From: an archaeon
Lineage (GTDB): Archaea; Methanobacteriota; Methanobacteria; Methanobacteriales; Methanobacteriaceae
DNA length: 7,325 nucleotides
Direction: 5' to 3'
Assembly: GCA_024409165.1 (NCBI GenBank)
Contig: JAKSUE010000070.1
Span: 1-7,325, forward strand
Shown here: in pieces, positions 1 to 5,533 of the stretch
Layout of the letters: each line of letters starts with the position of its first letter
Position numbering within the stretch: the first letter of the stretch is position 1
Program-made: the position numbers and the translations under genes
Notes under the pieces: generated by a model
What the model was told of the DNA's origin: nothing
The model's input: the letters and a program-made list of their open reading frames with translations, nothing else
The model's database searches: none

Positions 1-29
1 ATATATTTTGTATATATTTTGTATATATT
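1..29. repeat. 11-bp AT-rich tandem repeat at the window edge
   Basis: Two exact copies of ATATATTTTGT (1-11 and 12-22) are followed by a partial third copy (23-29). The array may continue to the left of the window. On the minus strand it contains TATATA stretches that could serve as a promoter for a leftward gene outside the window, but no such gene is visible. Confidence 0.6.
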
Positions 30-53
30 GGTTTTAAGTTTGTGATGGGTGTT

Positions 54-89
54 AAAAAAAATAAAAGAATAGCTAAGTTAATAGCTATT
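54..89 (-). terminator. Terminator of the marR-MATE transcript
   Basis: Read on the minus strand, the perfect 8-bp stem AATAGCTA/TAGCTATT (82-89 with 68-75, 6-nt loop) is followed at once by CTTTTATTTTTTTT (complement of 54-67). It lies about 35 bp past the MATE stop codon. A hairpin plus U-tract fits transcription termination; in archaea the U-tract is the main signal. Confidence 0.7.
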
Positions 90-123
90 TAAAATTATTG
101 GGATTGGTAAATAATTATGAGGA

Positions 124-1542
124 TTATTTACTTTCAGTTGCTTCTTCGTCTGTGATTTCACCGTATTTGTTTATTATGTCTTTGGTGTAGCGTTTGATGA
201 AGAGTTTAGCCCAACCGTAACCGAACATTCCTCCTACGAAACAACCGAGAAGAACTCCTCCGTAAATTCCAATTACTCCAAATCCTAATAAGATACCAAA
301 GGTGTATGCAAAGATACCTTCTAAGATTAAGGATCTGAGTAAGGTGATTATTAAGGAGTTTATACCTTTTCCTACACCTTGGAATACCATACTTGACATG
401 ATACCGAATGGGATTGCTAAAACAAATAGACTTAAGATACTGATTGCAGTTGCAAGGTCTCCTGCCATTGATGCACTTGCTGCAGTGTAACTGAATGCGT
501 ATGCGATTTGGTTAGAGAATATGAACATTATTGCACCAAGTCCAATTGAAACAATGAATCCTAATTTGATAGAGTAGCTGTGTCCTAATTTGAGGTTTTT
601 ATAGTTGTGTGCACCATATGCTACACCTGCTACTGTAATTACTGCAGTTGCAATACCAATAAGTGGAATCATAGCTATTTGAACAATTCTCATAGATGCA
701 GTATAAACAGCTACAGCAGTAGTTCCAGAACACATTACAAGCATTGCATTAATTAAGATTGCAAGTGCTGACATGATTACATTTTCTAAGGTTGATGGAA
801 TAGCTACTTGGAAGGTATCAATTATGATTTTTTTATTCCATTTAAAGTATTTTTTAAAGTCGTAGTCTAAGTATAAATCACGTTTACCCCAAATCCAGTA
901 TCCCATTACTAAACAACTCATGGTTGCAGAAATGATGGTTGCCCATGCTGCTCCTGCAATTCCTAAATTGAGATAATAGATGAATATTGGGTCTAAAATA
1001 ATATTTAAGATAGCAGTTACTGCAATTGCATAGGTTGCTCTTTTCATATCTCCTTCAGAACGGAAAATAGCTGAAGCTACTCCTGAGAATACGAAGATGA
1101 TTAATCCTCCAAAGATGATAACTCCATATTCCATTGCATAAGGAATAGTAGCTCCTGCTCCCATTACTACGAGAACAGGTTCAAGTACTAAAAGCATAAT
1201 TACAGTAAATATTACAGAAACAATGATTGAAAGTACAATTGCATGTAATCCAGAGTTATTTGCTTGGGCATAGTTGTCTGCACCGATGTATCTTGCAATT
1301 AAAGAGTTAGCTCCTGCACCGAGTCCATTTCCAAGACCTACAAGAACCATAAATAATGGAGTAATAAATCCAATAGCTGCAAGGGCATCTGCTCCGAGTC
1401 CTGCAACCCAAACACTGTCTGCTAAATTATATAATACAATTAAAAGCATAGAAACCATCATTGGAATACTAAGCTTTCTAATAGCTTTTTTAGGGTCTCC
1501 AGTAATTAATTCAATATTTTTATTTTTCTTATGTGGTGCCAT
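124..1542 (-). CDS. MATE family multidrug/cation antiporter
   Basis: Integral membrane efflux protein of the MATE family (NorM/DinF-like), expected to export cationic or amphipathic compounds in exchange for Na+ or H+. The 472-residue length is normal for the family. The hydrophobicity pattern fits about twelve helices in two six-helix halves. The first half shows the typical helix-1 stretch with Pro27, Asn39 and Asp42, then NLADSVWVAGLG, and a later G-rich loop ending in ARYIGADNYAQA (about residues 84-95). The second half begins near the VAIPSTLENV stretch and contains VAGVAYGAHNYKN. The tail is hydrophilic and acidic. The start is an ATG preceded by AAGGAGA at four bases. It lies 63 bp downstream of the marR gene on the same strand, so it is probably co-transcribed with it and repressed by it. 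The substrate cannot be told from sequence. I am sure of the family and unsure of the role. Confidence 0.93.
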   Translation of the reverse strand: MAPHKKNKNIELITGDPKKAIRKLSIPMMVSMLLIVLYNLADSVWVAGLGADALAAIGFITPLFMVLVGLGNGLGAGANSLIARYIGADNYAQANNSGLHAIVLSIIVSVIFTVIMLLVLEPVLVVMGAGATIPYAMEYGVIIFGGLIIFVFSGVASAIFRSEGDMKRATYAIAVTAILNIILDPIFIYYLNLGIAGAAWATIISATMSCLVMGYWIWGKRDLYLDYDFKKYFKWNKKIIIDTFQVAIPSTLENVIMSALAILINAMLVMCSGTTAVAVYTASMRIVQIAMIPLIGIATAVITVAGVAYGAHNYKNLKLGHSYSIKLGFIVSIGLGAIMFIFSNQIAYAFSYTAASASMAGDLATAISILSLFVLAIPFGIMSSMVFQGVGKGINSLIITLLRSLILEGIFAYTFGILLGFGVIGIYGGVLLGCFVGGMFGYGWAKLFIKRYTKDIINKYGEITDEEATESK

Positions 1543-1605
1543 GTTTTCTCCTTCGTGGCTTTTTTTAATAAATAATAAACTTTGATTTTAATAGCTCATT
1601 GCTAT

Positions 1606-2067
1606 TTATTCTTTTGTCATAGCTATTGCTTTTATAGCTATTGTTTTTAAAACTTCATGTAAGACATCTTTTTCAATATCTATGCCTTCGTATATTTCAG
1701 ATTCCCATTGGTTAAAGATGTTTATAATTTCTTCAACTGCTTCTTCTCCTTTTTTAGTTAAAGAAACAATATTTCTTCTTCTATTATTTTCATCTATTTC
1801 TCTTGAAATGAATCCGTCATCCTCTAATTTTTTAAGAGTTCTTGATATTACACCTTTATCAATGTTATAATTAGATCCAATTTCATGTTGACTTATATTT
1901 TTTCCTTTATAGATTTCAAATAACATTGTAATTTGATAACCTTTTAAATCTAAGTCTTTTAGATGATTTTTTAAATAGAGAAAATTTGATCTTGAAATTA
2001 TTAAAACTAATTTTCCAAGTGGTATCTCTGAAGCTTCTGTTTCTTTGATTTTTTCAATATGATCCAT
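1606..2067 (-). CDS. MarR family transcriptional regulator
   Basis: Dimeric winged-helix DNA-binding protein of 153 residues, the usual MarR size. The N-terminal helix (about 15-45) and the C-terminal helices should form the dimer interface. The helix-turn-helix lies at about 58-82 (ISQHEIGSNYNIDKGVISRTLKKLE). The wing at about 87-104 carries the basic DENNRRRNIVSLT stretch, which matches the family's D-x-R wing signature. The start is an ATG with AAAGGGGAT just upstream. The gene is first in a leftward unit with the MATE exporter, the classic pairing of a MarR repressor with the pump it controls. Its promoter carries a perfect 21-bp palindrome, most simply read as its own operator. MarR proteins usually release DNA when they bind a small ligand; no ligand can be predicted here. 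An 11-nt stretch at the stop codon can form a small hairpin (AATAGC/GCTATT, 1590-1606) between the two genes. Confidence 0.93.
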   Translation of the reverse strand: MDHIEKIKETEASEIPLGKLVLIISRSNFLYLKNHLKDLDLKGYQITMLFEIYKGKNISQHEIGSNYNIDKGVISRTLKKLEDDGFISREIDENNRRRNIVSLTKKGEEAVEEIINIFNQWESEIYEGIDIEKDVLHEVLKTIAIKAIAMTKE

Positions 2068-2101
2068 ATTATCCCCTTTAATATGGTTTTTTCTTTTTCA
2101 A

Positions 2102-2122
2102 AGTTAATAGTGACTATTAACT
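2102..2122. promoter_or_regulatory. 21-bp perfect palindrome, probable MarR operator
   Basis: The arms AGTTAATAGT and ACTATTAACT are exact reverse complements around one central G. The site is 35 bp upstream of the marR start and about 23 bp downstream of a TATA box for leftward transcription. It therefore sits on or just before the expected transcription start, where a bound dimer would block RNA polymerase. The assignment to this MarR protein is inferred from position and symmetry. Confidence 0.65.
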
Positions 2123-2125
2123 ATA

Positions 2126-2152
2126 ATATATAAGGATTAAATAGTATATAAA
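2126..2152 (-). promoter_or_regulatory. Promoter of the marR-MATE unit (TATA boxes)
   Basis: On the minus strand TTTATATA (complement of 2145-2152) matches the archaeal TATA consensus and would place transcription start near 2120-2125, giving a leader of about 55 nt. A second candidate, TTATATAT (complement of 2126-2133), would place it near 2104. Both put the start at the 21-bp palindrome. The BRE position upstream of the first box reads ACAACA, which is only weakly purine-rich. Confidence 0.55.
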
Positions 2153-2154
2153 TG

Positions 2155-2187
2155 TTGTTATTGCAACTATTGTATTTGCAACAATAA
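2155..2187. repeat. Imperfect inverted repeat upstream of the marR promoter
   Basis: TTGTTATTGCAA (2155-2166) and TTGCAACAATAA (2176-2187) are reverse complements at 10 of 12 positions, separated by 9 bp. TTGCAAC also occurs twice in direct orientation, 15 bp apart (2161 and 2176). It abuts the BRE/TATA element of the leftward promoter, a place where an activator or second repressor dimer could bind. The function is inferred only. Confidence 0.45.
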
Positions 2188-2299
2188 AAATTATTTAGTT
2201 TTTTATCACTTTTATTAAATATCATTTAGAGTTTCATTAAATTATATGTACATTATTATACGAATTTTTACATTTAGTAAAATGTTTTTATTATTAAAT

Positions 2300-2315
2300 A
2301 AAAACTATTATATAG
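2300..2315 (+). promoter_or_regulatory. Candidate promoter of the carbonic anhydrase gene
   Basis: TTATATAG (2308-2315) preceded by the A-rich stretch AAAAACTA is a good archaeal BRE/TATA pair. It would start transcription near 2335-2340, leaving a leader of about 55-60 nt. It directly precedes the tandem repeats at 2317-2373. Confidence 0.5.
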
Positions 2316-2316
2316 A

Positions 2317-2373
2317 AATATTAACCCAACAGATTTTTTATTAAAATATTAACCCGCCGAAGATTTTTATTAA
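2317..2373. repeat. Two tandem 28-29-bp direct repeats at the carbonic anhydrase promoter
   Basis: AATATTAACCC occurs at 2317-2327 and again at 2345-2355, 28 bp apart. Each copy continues into a short variable part, then GATTTTT and ATTAA (to 2344 and 2373). The variable part is AACA in the first copy and GCCGAA in the second. The repeats cover the predicted transcription start and leader. They could be paired regulator sites or a leader duplication. Confidence 0.6.
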
Positions 2374-2383
2374 TTTAATTTTT

Positions 2384-2390
2384 AGGTGAT
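2384..2390 (+). promoter_or_regulatory. Ribosome binding site that fixes the carbonic anhydrase start
   Basis: AGGTGAT is fully complementary to the 3' end of methanogen 16S rRNA and lies four bases before the ATG at 2395. An in-frame GTG at 2386 lies inside this site, so it is not the start codon. Confidence 0.85.
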
Positions 2391-2394
2391 TAAT

Positions 2395-2925
2395 ATGTTA
2401 GAAGAAATTTTAATAGCAAATAAAGAATTTGTTGATAATTTCGAACCTGTTTCTCTTGGCCACTTACCTCAAAAGAAAGTAGCTATTTTAACTTGTATGG
2501 ATTGTAGATTAACTGGATTTTTACCACAAGCATTAGGAATCGGCAGAGGAGATGCTAAAATCATCAGAAACGCTGGTAACACTATTGTTGGTGAAGATGC
2601 AATTAGATCCATTGCAGCAGCAATATATTCCTTAGGTTGTGAAGAAGTTTTAGTCGTAGGACACTCAGAATGTGGTATGGCACATGCAAACCCAGAAGCA
2701 GTCAAAGCAAAAATGATTGAAATGGGTATTGATGAAGCTGATATCGATGCAGTAGGCGACTTAACTAAATGGATAGGTGCAATCCCAGGAGAAGAGAAAA
2801 ACGTTTTAGAAACTGTCGAAGCTATTAAAAATCATCCTTTAATAACATCTGAAGTTCCTATTCACGGACTTATGTTAGATATTGTTACTGGAGAATTAAG
2901 TGTATTAATTGATGGTAGGGAATAG
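2395..2925 (+). CDS. cab: Beta-class carbonic anhydrase (Cab type)
   Basis: Cytosolic zinc enzyme interconverting CO2 and bicarbonate. From the ATG at 2395 the protein has 176 residues, close to the roughly 170 of the characterised Cab of Methanothermobacter. The zinc ligands are Cys34 (in TCMDCR), His90 and Cys93 (in VGHSECGM). The catalytic Asp36-Arg38 pair is intact, and the conserved IIRNAGNT stretch follows at about 56-63. There is no signal peptide. In a methanogen it would balance CO2 for CO2 reduction and bicarbonate or CO2 for carboxylases. It is divergent from the marR-MATE unit across a 327-bp spacer and has its own promoter, strong ribosome site and terminator, so it is probably a single-gene transcript. 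It uses ATC for Ile and AAC for Asn noticeably more than ilvC does, which may reflect high expression. The longer GTG start at 2386 is rejected because it lies within the ribosome site. Confidence 0.94.
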   Translation: MLEEILIANKEFVDNFEPVSLGHLPQKKVAILTCMDCRLTGFLPQALGIGRGDAKIIRNAGNTIVGEDAIRSIAAAIYSLGCEEVLVVGHSECGMAHANPEAVKAKMIEMGIDEADIDAVGDLTKWIGAIPGEEKNVLETVEAIKNHPLITSEVPIHGLMLDIVTGELSVLIDGRE

Positions 2926-2932
2926 TTTTATT

Positions 2933-2973
2933 AGGTCTATGGGGTTTACTTATAGACTTTTTTTCTTTTTTTT
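2933..2973 (+). terminator. Carbonic anhydrase terminator
   Basis: AGGTCTAT (2933-2940) pairs with ATAGACTT (2952-2959) with one G-U wobble across an 11-nt loop. The T-run 2958-2973, interrupted by one C, follows directly. It begins 8 bases after the stop codon. Confidence 0.75.
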
Positions 2974-3103
2974 ACATATTTAAATTAATTTTAATCTTAT
3001 TTTTTCTTTTTTGTAAGTATTGATGTGTTTTAGTAATTTTAATATTATTTTATTAATTTTTTCAATTTTTATTAAAATAGTCTTCTGTGAAACTTTTAAC
3101 AAA
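2974..3103. other. T-rich spacer with no recognised feature
   Basis: This part of the 325-bp gap between the carbonic anhydrase and ilvC genes is almost entirely A/T. I see no coding frame of note, RNA gene or convincing dyad in it. The rest of the gap (3104-3250) holds the ilvC promoter candidates, a dyad and the ribosome site. Confidence 0.5.
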
Positions 3104-3149
3104 TTATATATAAAATTAATTTCATAATTATTATTGTTATATTATATAG
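3104..3149 (+). promoter_or_regulatory. Candidate promoter(s) of ilvC
   Basis: Two TATA-like elements are present: TTATATATAAA (3104-3114) and TTATATAG (3142-3149). They predict starts near 3135 and 3170, giving leaders of about 115 and 80 nt. The second has the same sequence as the carbonic anhydrase box. Sequence alone cannot say which is used, or whether both are. A further AAAATATAA at 3202-3210 would leave a leader of only about 20 nt. Confidence 0.45.
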
Positions 3150-3157
3150 AGACTTTT

Positions 3158-3184
3158 AATTAGCTATTGTGTGATGTGCTAATT
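3158..3184. repeat. Dyad in the ilvC upstream region
   Basis: AATTAGC (3158-3164) and GCTAATT (3178-3184) are exact inverted repeats with a 13-bp spacer. Their starts are 20 bp apart, about two DNA turns. The dyad covers the start predicted from the 3142 TATA box, so it may be an operator or a weak leader hairpin. TAGCTATTGTGTGAT (3161-3175), overlapping it, recurs in variant form before the next gene. Confidence 0.4.
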
Positions 3185-3250
3185 TAGATAATAAATCCCT
3201 AAAAATATAAACTAACTTTTATTATTTATAAGATAAACGGAGACGAAATC

Positions 3251-4243
3251 ATGAAGATGTACTATGAAGATGATGTTGATGCTTCAGTTGTTGCAGATAA
3301 GACTATTGCAGTGATTGGTTATGGTAGTCAAGGTCGTGGACAATCTAGAAACATGGCAGATAGTGGATTAGATGTAATTGTTGGACTTAGAGAAGGAGGG
3401 GCTTCTTGGCAGAAAGCTATTGATGATGGTATGAATGTGGCTACTATTGAGGAGGCTGCTAAGAAGGCAGATATTATTCATATTTTACTTCCTGATGAGA
3501 TTCAAGAGAAGGTTTATAATGAACAGATTGCTCCTTATGTTGAGTCTGGAAACAGTATTTCTTTTTCACATGGATATAATATTCACTTTGGTTTAATTAA
3601 ACCTCCTGAAGATGTTAATATTATTATGTTTGCACCAAAAGGTCCAGGTTCTAGAGTAAGAACTACTTATTTAGATGGTTTTGGAATTCCTGGTTTAGTA
3701 GCTATTGAAAGAGATGCTACTGGAGATGCTCTTCAGCTTGCTTTAGGTATGGCAAAAGCTGTGGGTTTAACTCGTGCTGGTGTAATTGAGACTACTTTCT
3801 TAGAAGAGACTGAGACTGATTTATTCGGTGAACAAGCTGTTCTTTGTGGTGGACTTACTGCTTTGATTAAGGCAGGATTTGAGACTTTGGTTGAAGCTGG
3901 TTATCAACCTGAGATTGCTTACTTTGAGACTTGTCACGAAGTAAAACTTATTGTTGATGATATTTATGAGAATGGTTTCGGTGGTATGTGGAAAGATGTA
4001 AGTAATACTGCTGAATATGGTGGATTAACCAGAAGAGATTATGTTATTACCGAAGAAACTAAGAAAGGTATGAAACAAGTTTTAGCTGAAATTCAAGATG
4101 GTACCTTTAAAAAACAATTTGCTGATGAGAATTTAACTGATGCAGCTAATTTAAAAGAAATGAGAGCTGCTGAGGATGCTGAAACTATTGAGCAAGTTGG
4201 TACTAGACTTAGAAAAGCTTGTGGATTACAAAAAGATGAATAG
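3251..4243 (+). CDS. ilvC: Ketol-acid reductoisomerase (NADP+), class I
   Basis: Second step of valine, leucine and isoleucine synthesis: Mg2+-dependent alkyl migration and NADPH reduction of acetolactate or acetohydroxybutyrate. The 330-residue length is standard for the short class I enzyme. The Rossmann motif GYGSQG is at 23-28. The cofactor-selecting loop GLREGGASW (45-53) has Arg47 and Ser52, which fits NADPH. His107 (SHGYNIHF), Lys130 (APKGPG), Asp190 and Glu194 (TETDLFGEQ), Glu226 and Glu230 (ETCHEVKLIVD) and Ser251 (SNTAEYG) all fall at the positions expected for the family's catalytic and metal residues. The ATG has GGAG eight bases upstream. Unlike in many archaea, no ilvB or ilvN gene lies beside it. 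The promoter candidates upstream and the terminator downstream suggest it is transcribed alone, though some read-through into the marker 12 gene is possible. Confidence 0.97.
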   Translation: MKMYYEDDVDASVVADKTIAVIGYGSQGRGQSRNMADSGLDVIVGLREGGASWQKAIDDGMNVATIEEAAKKADIIHILLPDEIQEKVYNEQIAPYVESGNSISFSHGYNIHFGLIKPPEDVNIIMFAPKGPGSRVRTTYLDGFGIPGLVAIERDATGDALQLALGMAKAVGLTRAGVIETTFLEETETDLFGEQAVLCGGLTALIKAGFETLVEAGYQPEIAYFETCHEVKLIVDDIYENGFGGMWKDVSNTAEYGGLTRRDYVITEETKKGMKQVLAEIQDGTFKKQFADENLTDAANLKEMRAAEDAETIEQVGTRLRKACGLQKDE

Positions 4244-4253
4244 ATTTTATTAA

Positions 4254-4300
4254 GGAATTAAGTTTACTTAATTTCTACTTTTTTTATTTTTTTATTTTTT
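4254..4300 (+). terminator. ilvC terminator
   Basis: A 9-bp stem pairs 4254-4262 (GGAATTAAG) with 4267-4275 (CTTAATTTC) with one G-U wobble and the tetraloop TTTA. Three T-runs follow between 4279 and 4300. It lies 11 bp past the ilvC stop codon and separates ilvC from the marker 12 gene. Confidence 0.8.
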
Positions 4301-4309
4301 ATTATTATC

Positions 4310-4324
4310 TAGCTACTGAGTGAT
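4310..4324 (+). promoter_or_regulatory. Motif shared with the ilvC upstream region
   Basis: TAGCTACTGAGTGAT matches TAGCTATTGTGTGAT (3161-3175) at 13 of 15 positions. It lies 24 bp before the marker 12 start codon. No strong TATA box is visible before it; the T-rich TTTATTTTTT at 4291-4300 is the closest. A shared start-site or regulator element is possible, but chance similarity is not excluded. Confidence 0.3.
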
Positions 4325-4339
4325 TATTTATTATTTTCT

Positions 4340-4344
4340 GTGAT
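4340..4344 (+). promoter_or_regulatory. Ribosome binding site that fixes the marker 12 start
   Basis: GTGAT complements the methanogen 16S tail and lies four bases before the ATG at 4349. Its GTG is in frame and could be mistaken for a start codon. The arrangement GTGATTAA-N-ATG is the same as in the carbonic anhydrase gene. Confidence 0.65.
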
Positions 4345-4348
4345 TAAA

Positions 4349-5350
4349 ATGGTATTTATTGGAATGGATCATGGAACTACTGGGATTTCATTTGCTATTT
4401 TAGATAGTGATGGAGAGGTTCTTGAAGTTTTTAAAATATCTCGTGAGGATAGTAAGGCTGGTAGGGTTTCAGCTATTGAGGAGATATCTAAGAGAGTTAA
4501 TTTAGATGATATTGAATTAATGGTTGTTACTTATGCTATGGGTGATGGATTTAATAAGATAGTTCCTATGGATAAGGTCGAAAATAGAGGTATTCTTTCT
4601 ATTGGCGGTGCTGGTAAGGTAACTGGTGGAGGAACATCTGTATACTCTGAGATTGAGAAATCTAATATTCCAGTTATTATGATTCCAGGTTTACATAAGG
4701 ATTGTGAGTTTTTAGATCCTTTATTTAGAGCAGCTTATTCTCATCATGCAAGTCCTGAAAAGGTCAGTATTGTTTATAATGCTTATCTTGAAACTAATTG
4801 GGAAAATATGATTGTGGCAGATATTAGTTCTAATAGTGTTGACCTTTTAATTCAAGATGGTCAGATTAAGGGAGCTGTTGATGCTTGTTGCGGTGCTATG
4901 GGTATTGTTCATGGGCCTATAGATTTAGAGATGATTCGTGATATTGATGAAGGTAAAAGAACTGCTAATGAGTGTTTTTCACATGCAGGTGCAGTTAGAA
5001 TAGCTAATGTTGATAATAAAGTTGCATTTATGAAGAATGACCTTCTTAAAATGTATGAAGAAGGAAATGAAGATGCTAAATTAGCTATTGATTCAATGAT
5101 TATGACTGTTGCTATGGAGATTGCTGGTTTAATTGCTGTTGCTGATGAGATTGATGGAATTGTTTTAACCGGTTCAATGGGTTCAATGAAAGAGCCAGTT
5201 GATTTTGAAGCTGAACTTAATAAATACTTTAAGAATAAGTATGAAATGAAAATAATTTCTTCTGAATCTGGTGCAATTGGTGCAGCTCAAATAGCTAAAG
5301 ATGTAGCTAATGGAAAAGACAATATTTTAGGTATTGATGTTGTTTTATAA
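4349..5350 (+). CDS. Methanogenesis marker protein 12 (UPF0285-like, ASKHA fold)
   Basis: Resembles the methanogenesis marker 12 family, whose members are found in methanogens and whose biochemical function I do not know to be established. From the ATG at 4349 it has 333 residues, normal for the family. Three signs point to an actin-like ATPase or sugar/acetate-kinase (ASKHA) fold. GMDHGTTGISFAI (5-17) fits the phosphate-1 loop with Asp7. VADISSNSVDLLI (156-168) fits the phosphate-2 strand with Asp158. GIVLTGSMGSM (about 270-280) fits the adenosine loop. A Gly-rich segment IGGAGKVTGGG (85-95), the paired Cys180-Cys181 in DACCGAMG, and HGPIDLEMI (188-196) look family-specific. There is no signal peptide or membrane helix. 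It follows ilvC on the same strand, but a strong terminator lies between them, so a functional link with ilvC is not implied. ATP binding is inferred; the substrate is unknown. Confidence 0.85.
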   Translation: MVFIGMDHGTTGISFAILDSDGEVLEVFKISREDSKAGRVSAIEEISKRVNLDDIELMVVTYAMGDGFNKIVPMDKVENRGILSIGGAGKVTGGGTSVYSEIEKSNIPVIMIPGLHKDCEFLDPLFRAAYSHHASPEKVSIVYNAYLETNWENMIVADISSNSVDLLIQDGQIKGAVDACCGAMGIVHGPIDLEMIRDIDEGKRTANECFSHAGAVRIANVDNKVAFMKNDLLKMYEEGNEDAKLAIDSMIMTVAMEIAGLIAVADEIDGIVLTGSMGSMKEPVDFEAELNKYFKNKYEMKIISSESGAIGAAQIAKDVANGKDNILGIDVVL

Positions 5351-5430
5351 TCAATACTTTAACTTTTTTTTATTTTTTTATTCTTTAATTTAATTTTTAT
5401 TTTTTTAATAATCCTTATTTTAGCTTTTTT
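5351..5430 (+). terminator. T-tract terminator region after the marker 12 gene
   Basis: Several T-runs (for example around 5365-5380, 5395-5406 and 5424-5430) begin within 15 bases of the stop codon. U-tracts alone can terminate archaeal transcription, so this probably ends the marker 12 transcript. On the minus strand the region is A-rich and cannot serve uppP in this way. Confidence 0.55.
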
Positions 5431-5456
5431 AATAGTTTACTAGTAAACTATTTTTT
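5431..5456 (+). terminator. 22-bp perfect palindrome plus T-tract (copy 1)
   Basis: 5431-5452 is a perfect palindrome with half-site AATAGTTTACT, followed by T's to 5456. As RNA it would form a hairpin with a U-tract on the plus strand. It is related to the palindrome at 5534-5555. Confidence 0.6.
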
Positions 5457-5467
5457 ATAATTAGTAA

Positions 5468-5505
5468 AATTAGAGAATAAGATTTAACTTATTTCTAATT
5501 CTTTT
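5468..5505 (+). terminator. 13-bp hairpin with one bulge plus T-tract
   Basis: 5468-5481 pairs with 5488-5500 over 13 base pairs with a single bulged G (5475) and the loop ATTTAA, followed by CTTTTT. It lies midway between the two palindromes. With its T-run it may be a backup terminator for rightward transcription. Confidence 0.5.
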
Positions 5506-5533
5506 TAAATTTAATTAGTTTTTTAAGGTTTTT

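Noticed and set aside
76..84. AGTTAATAG at the left edge as a second MarR operator
   Set aside because: It matches only one arm of the 21-bp palindrome, lies downstream of the MATE gene inside its terminator hairpin, and has no matching second arm.
1274..1585. 103-residue open frame on the plus strand opposite the MATE gene
   Set aside because: It lies antisense to a clear MATE coding sequence, has no ribosome site, and reads as a Pro/Ala/Ser-rich shadow typical of the opposite strand. Other such frames opposite uppP, ilvE, marR and the carbonic anhydrase gene were dropped for the same reason.
2386..2394. GTG start extending the carbonic anhydrase by three residues
   Set aside because: The GTG lies inside the AGGTGAT ribosome site, so the ATG at 2395 is the better start.
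3104..3250. Riboswitch or leader-peptide attenuator before ilvC
   Set aside because: No small frame rich in Leu, Val or Ile codons and no paired terminator/antiterminator structure was seen; only one 7-bp dyad is present.
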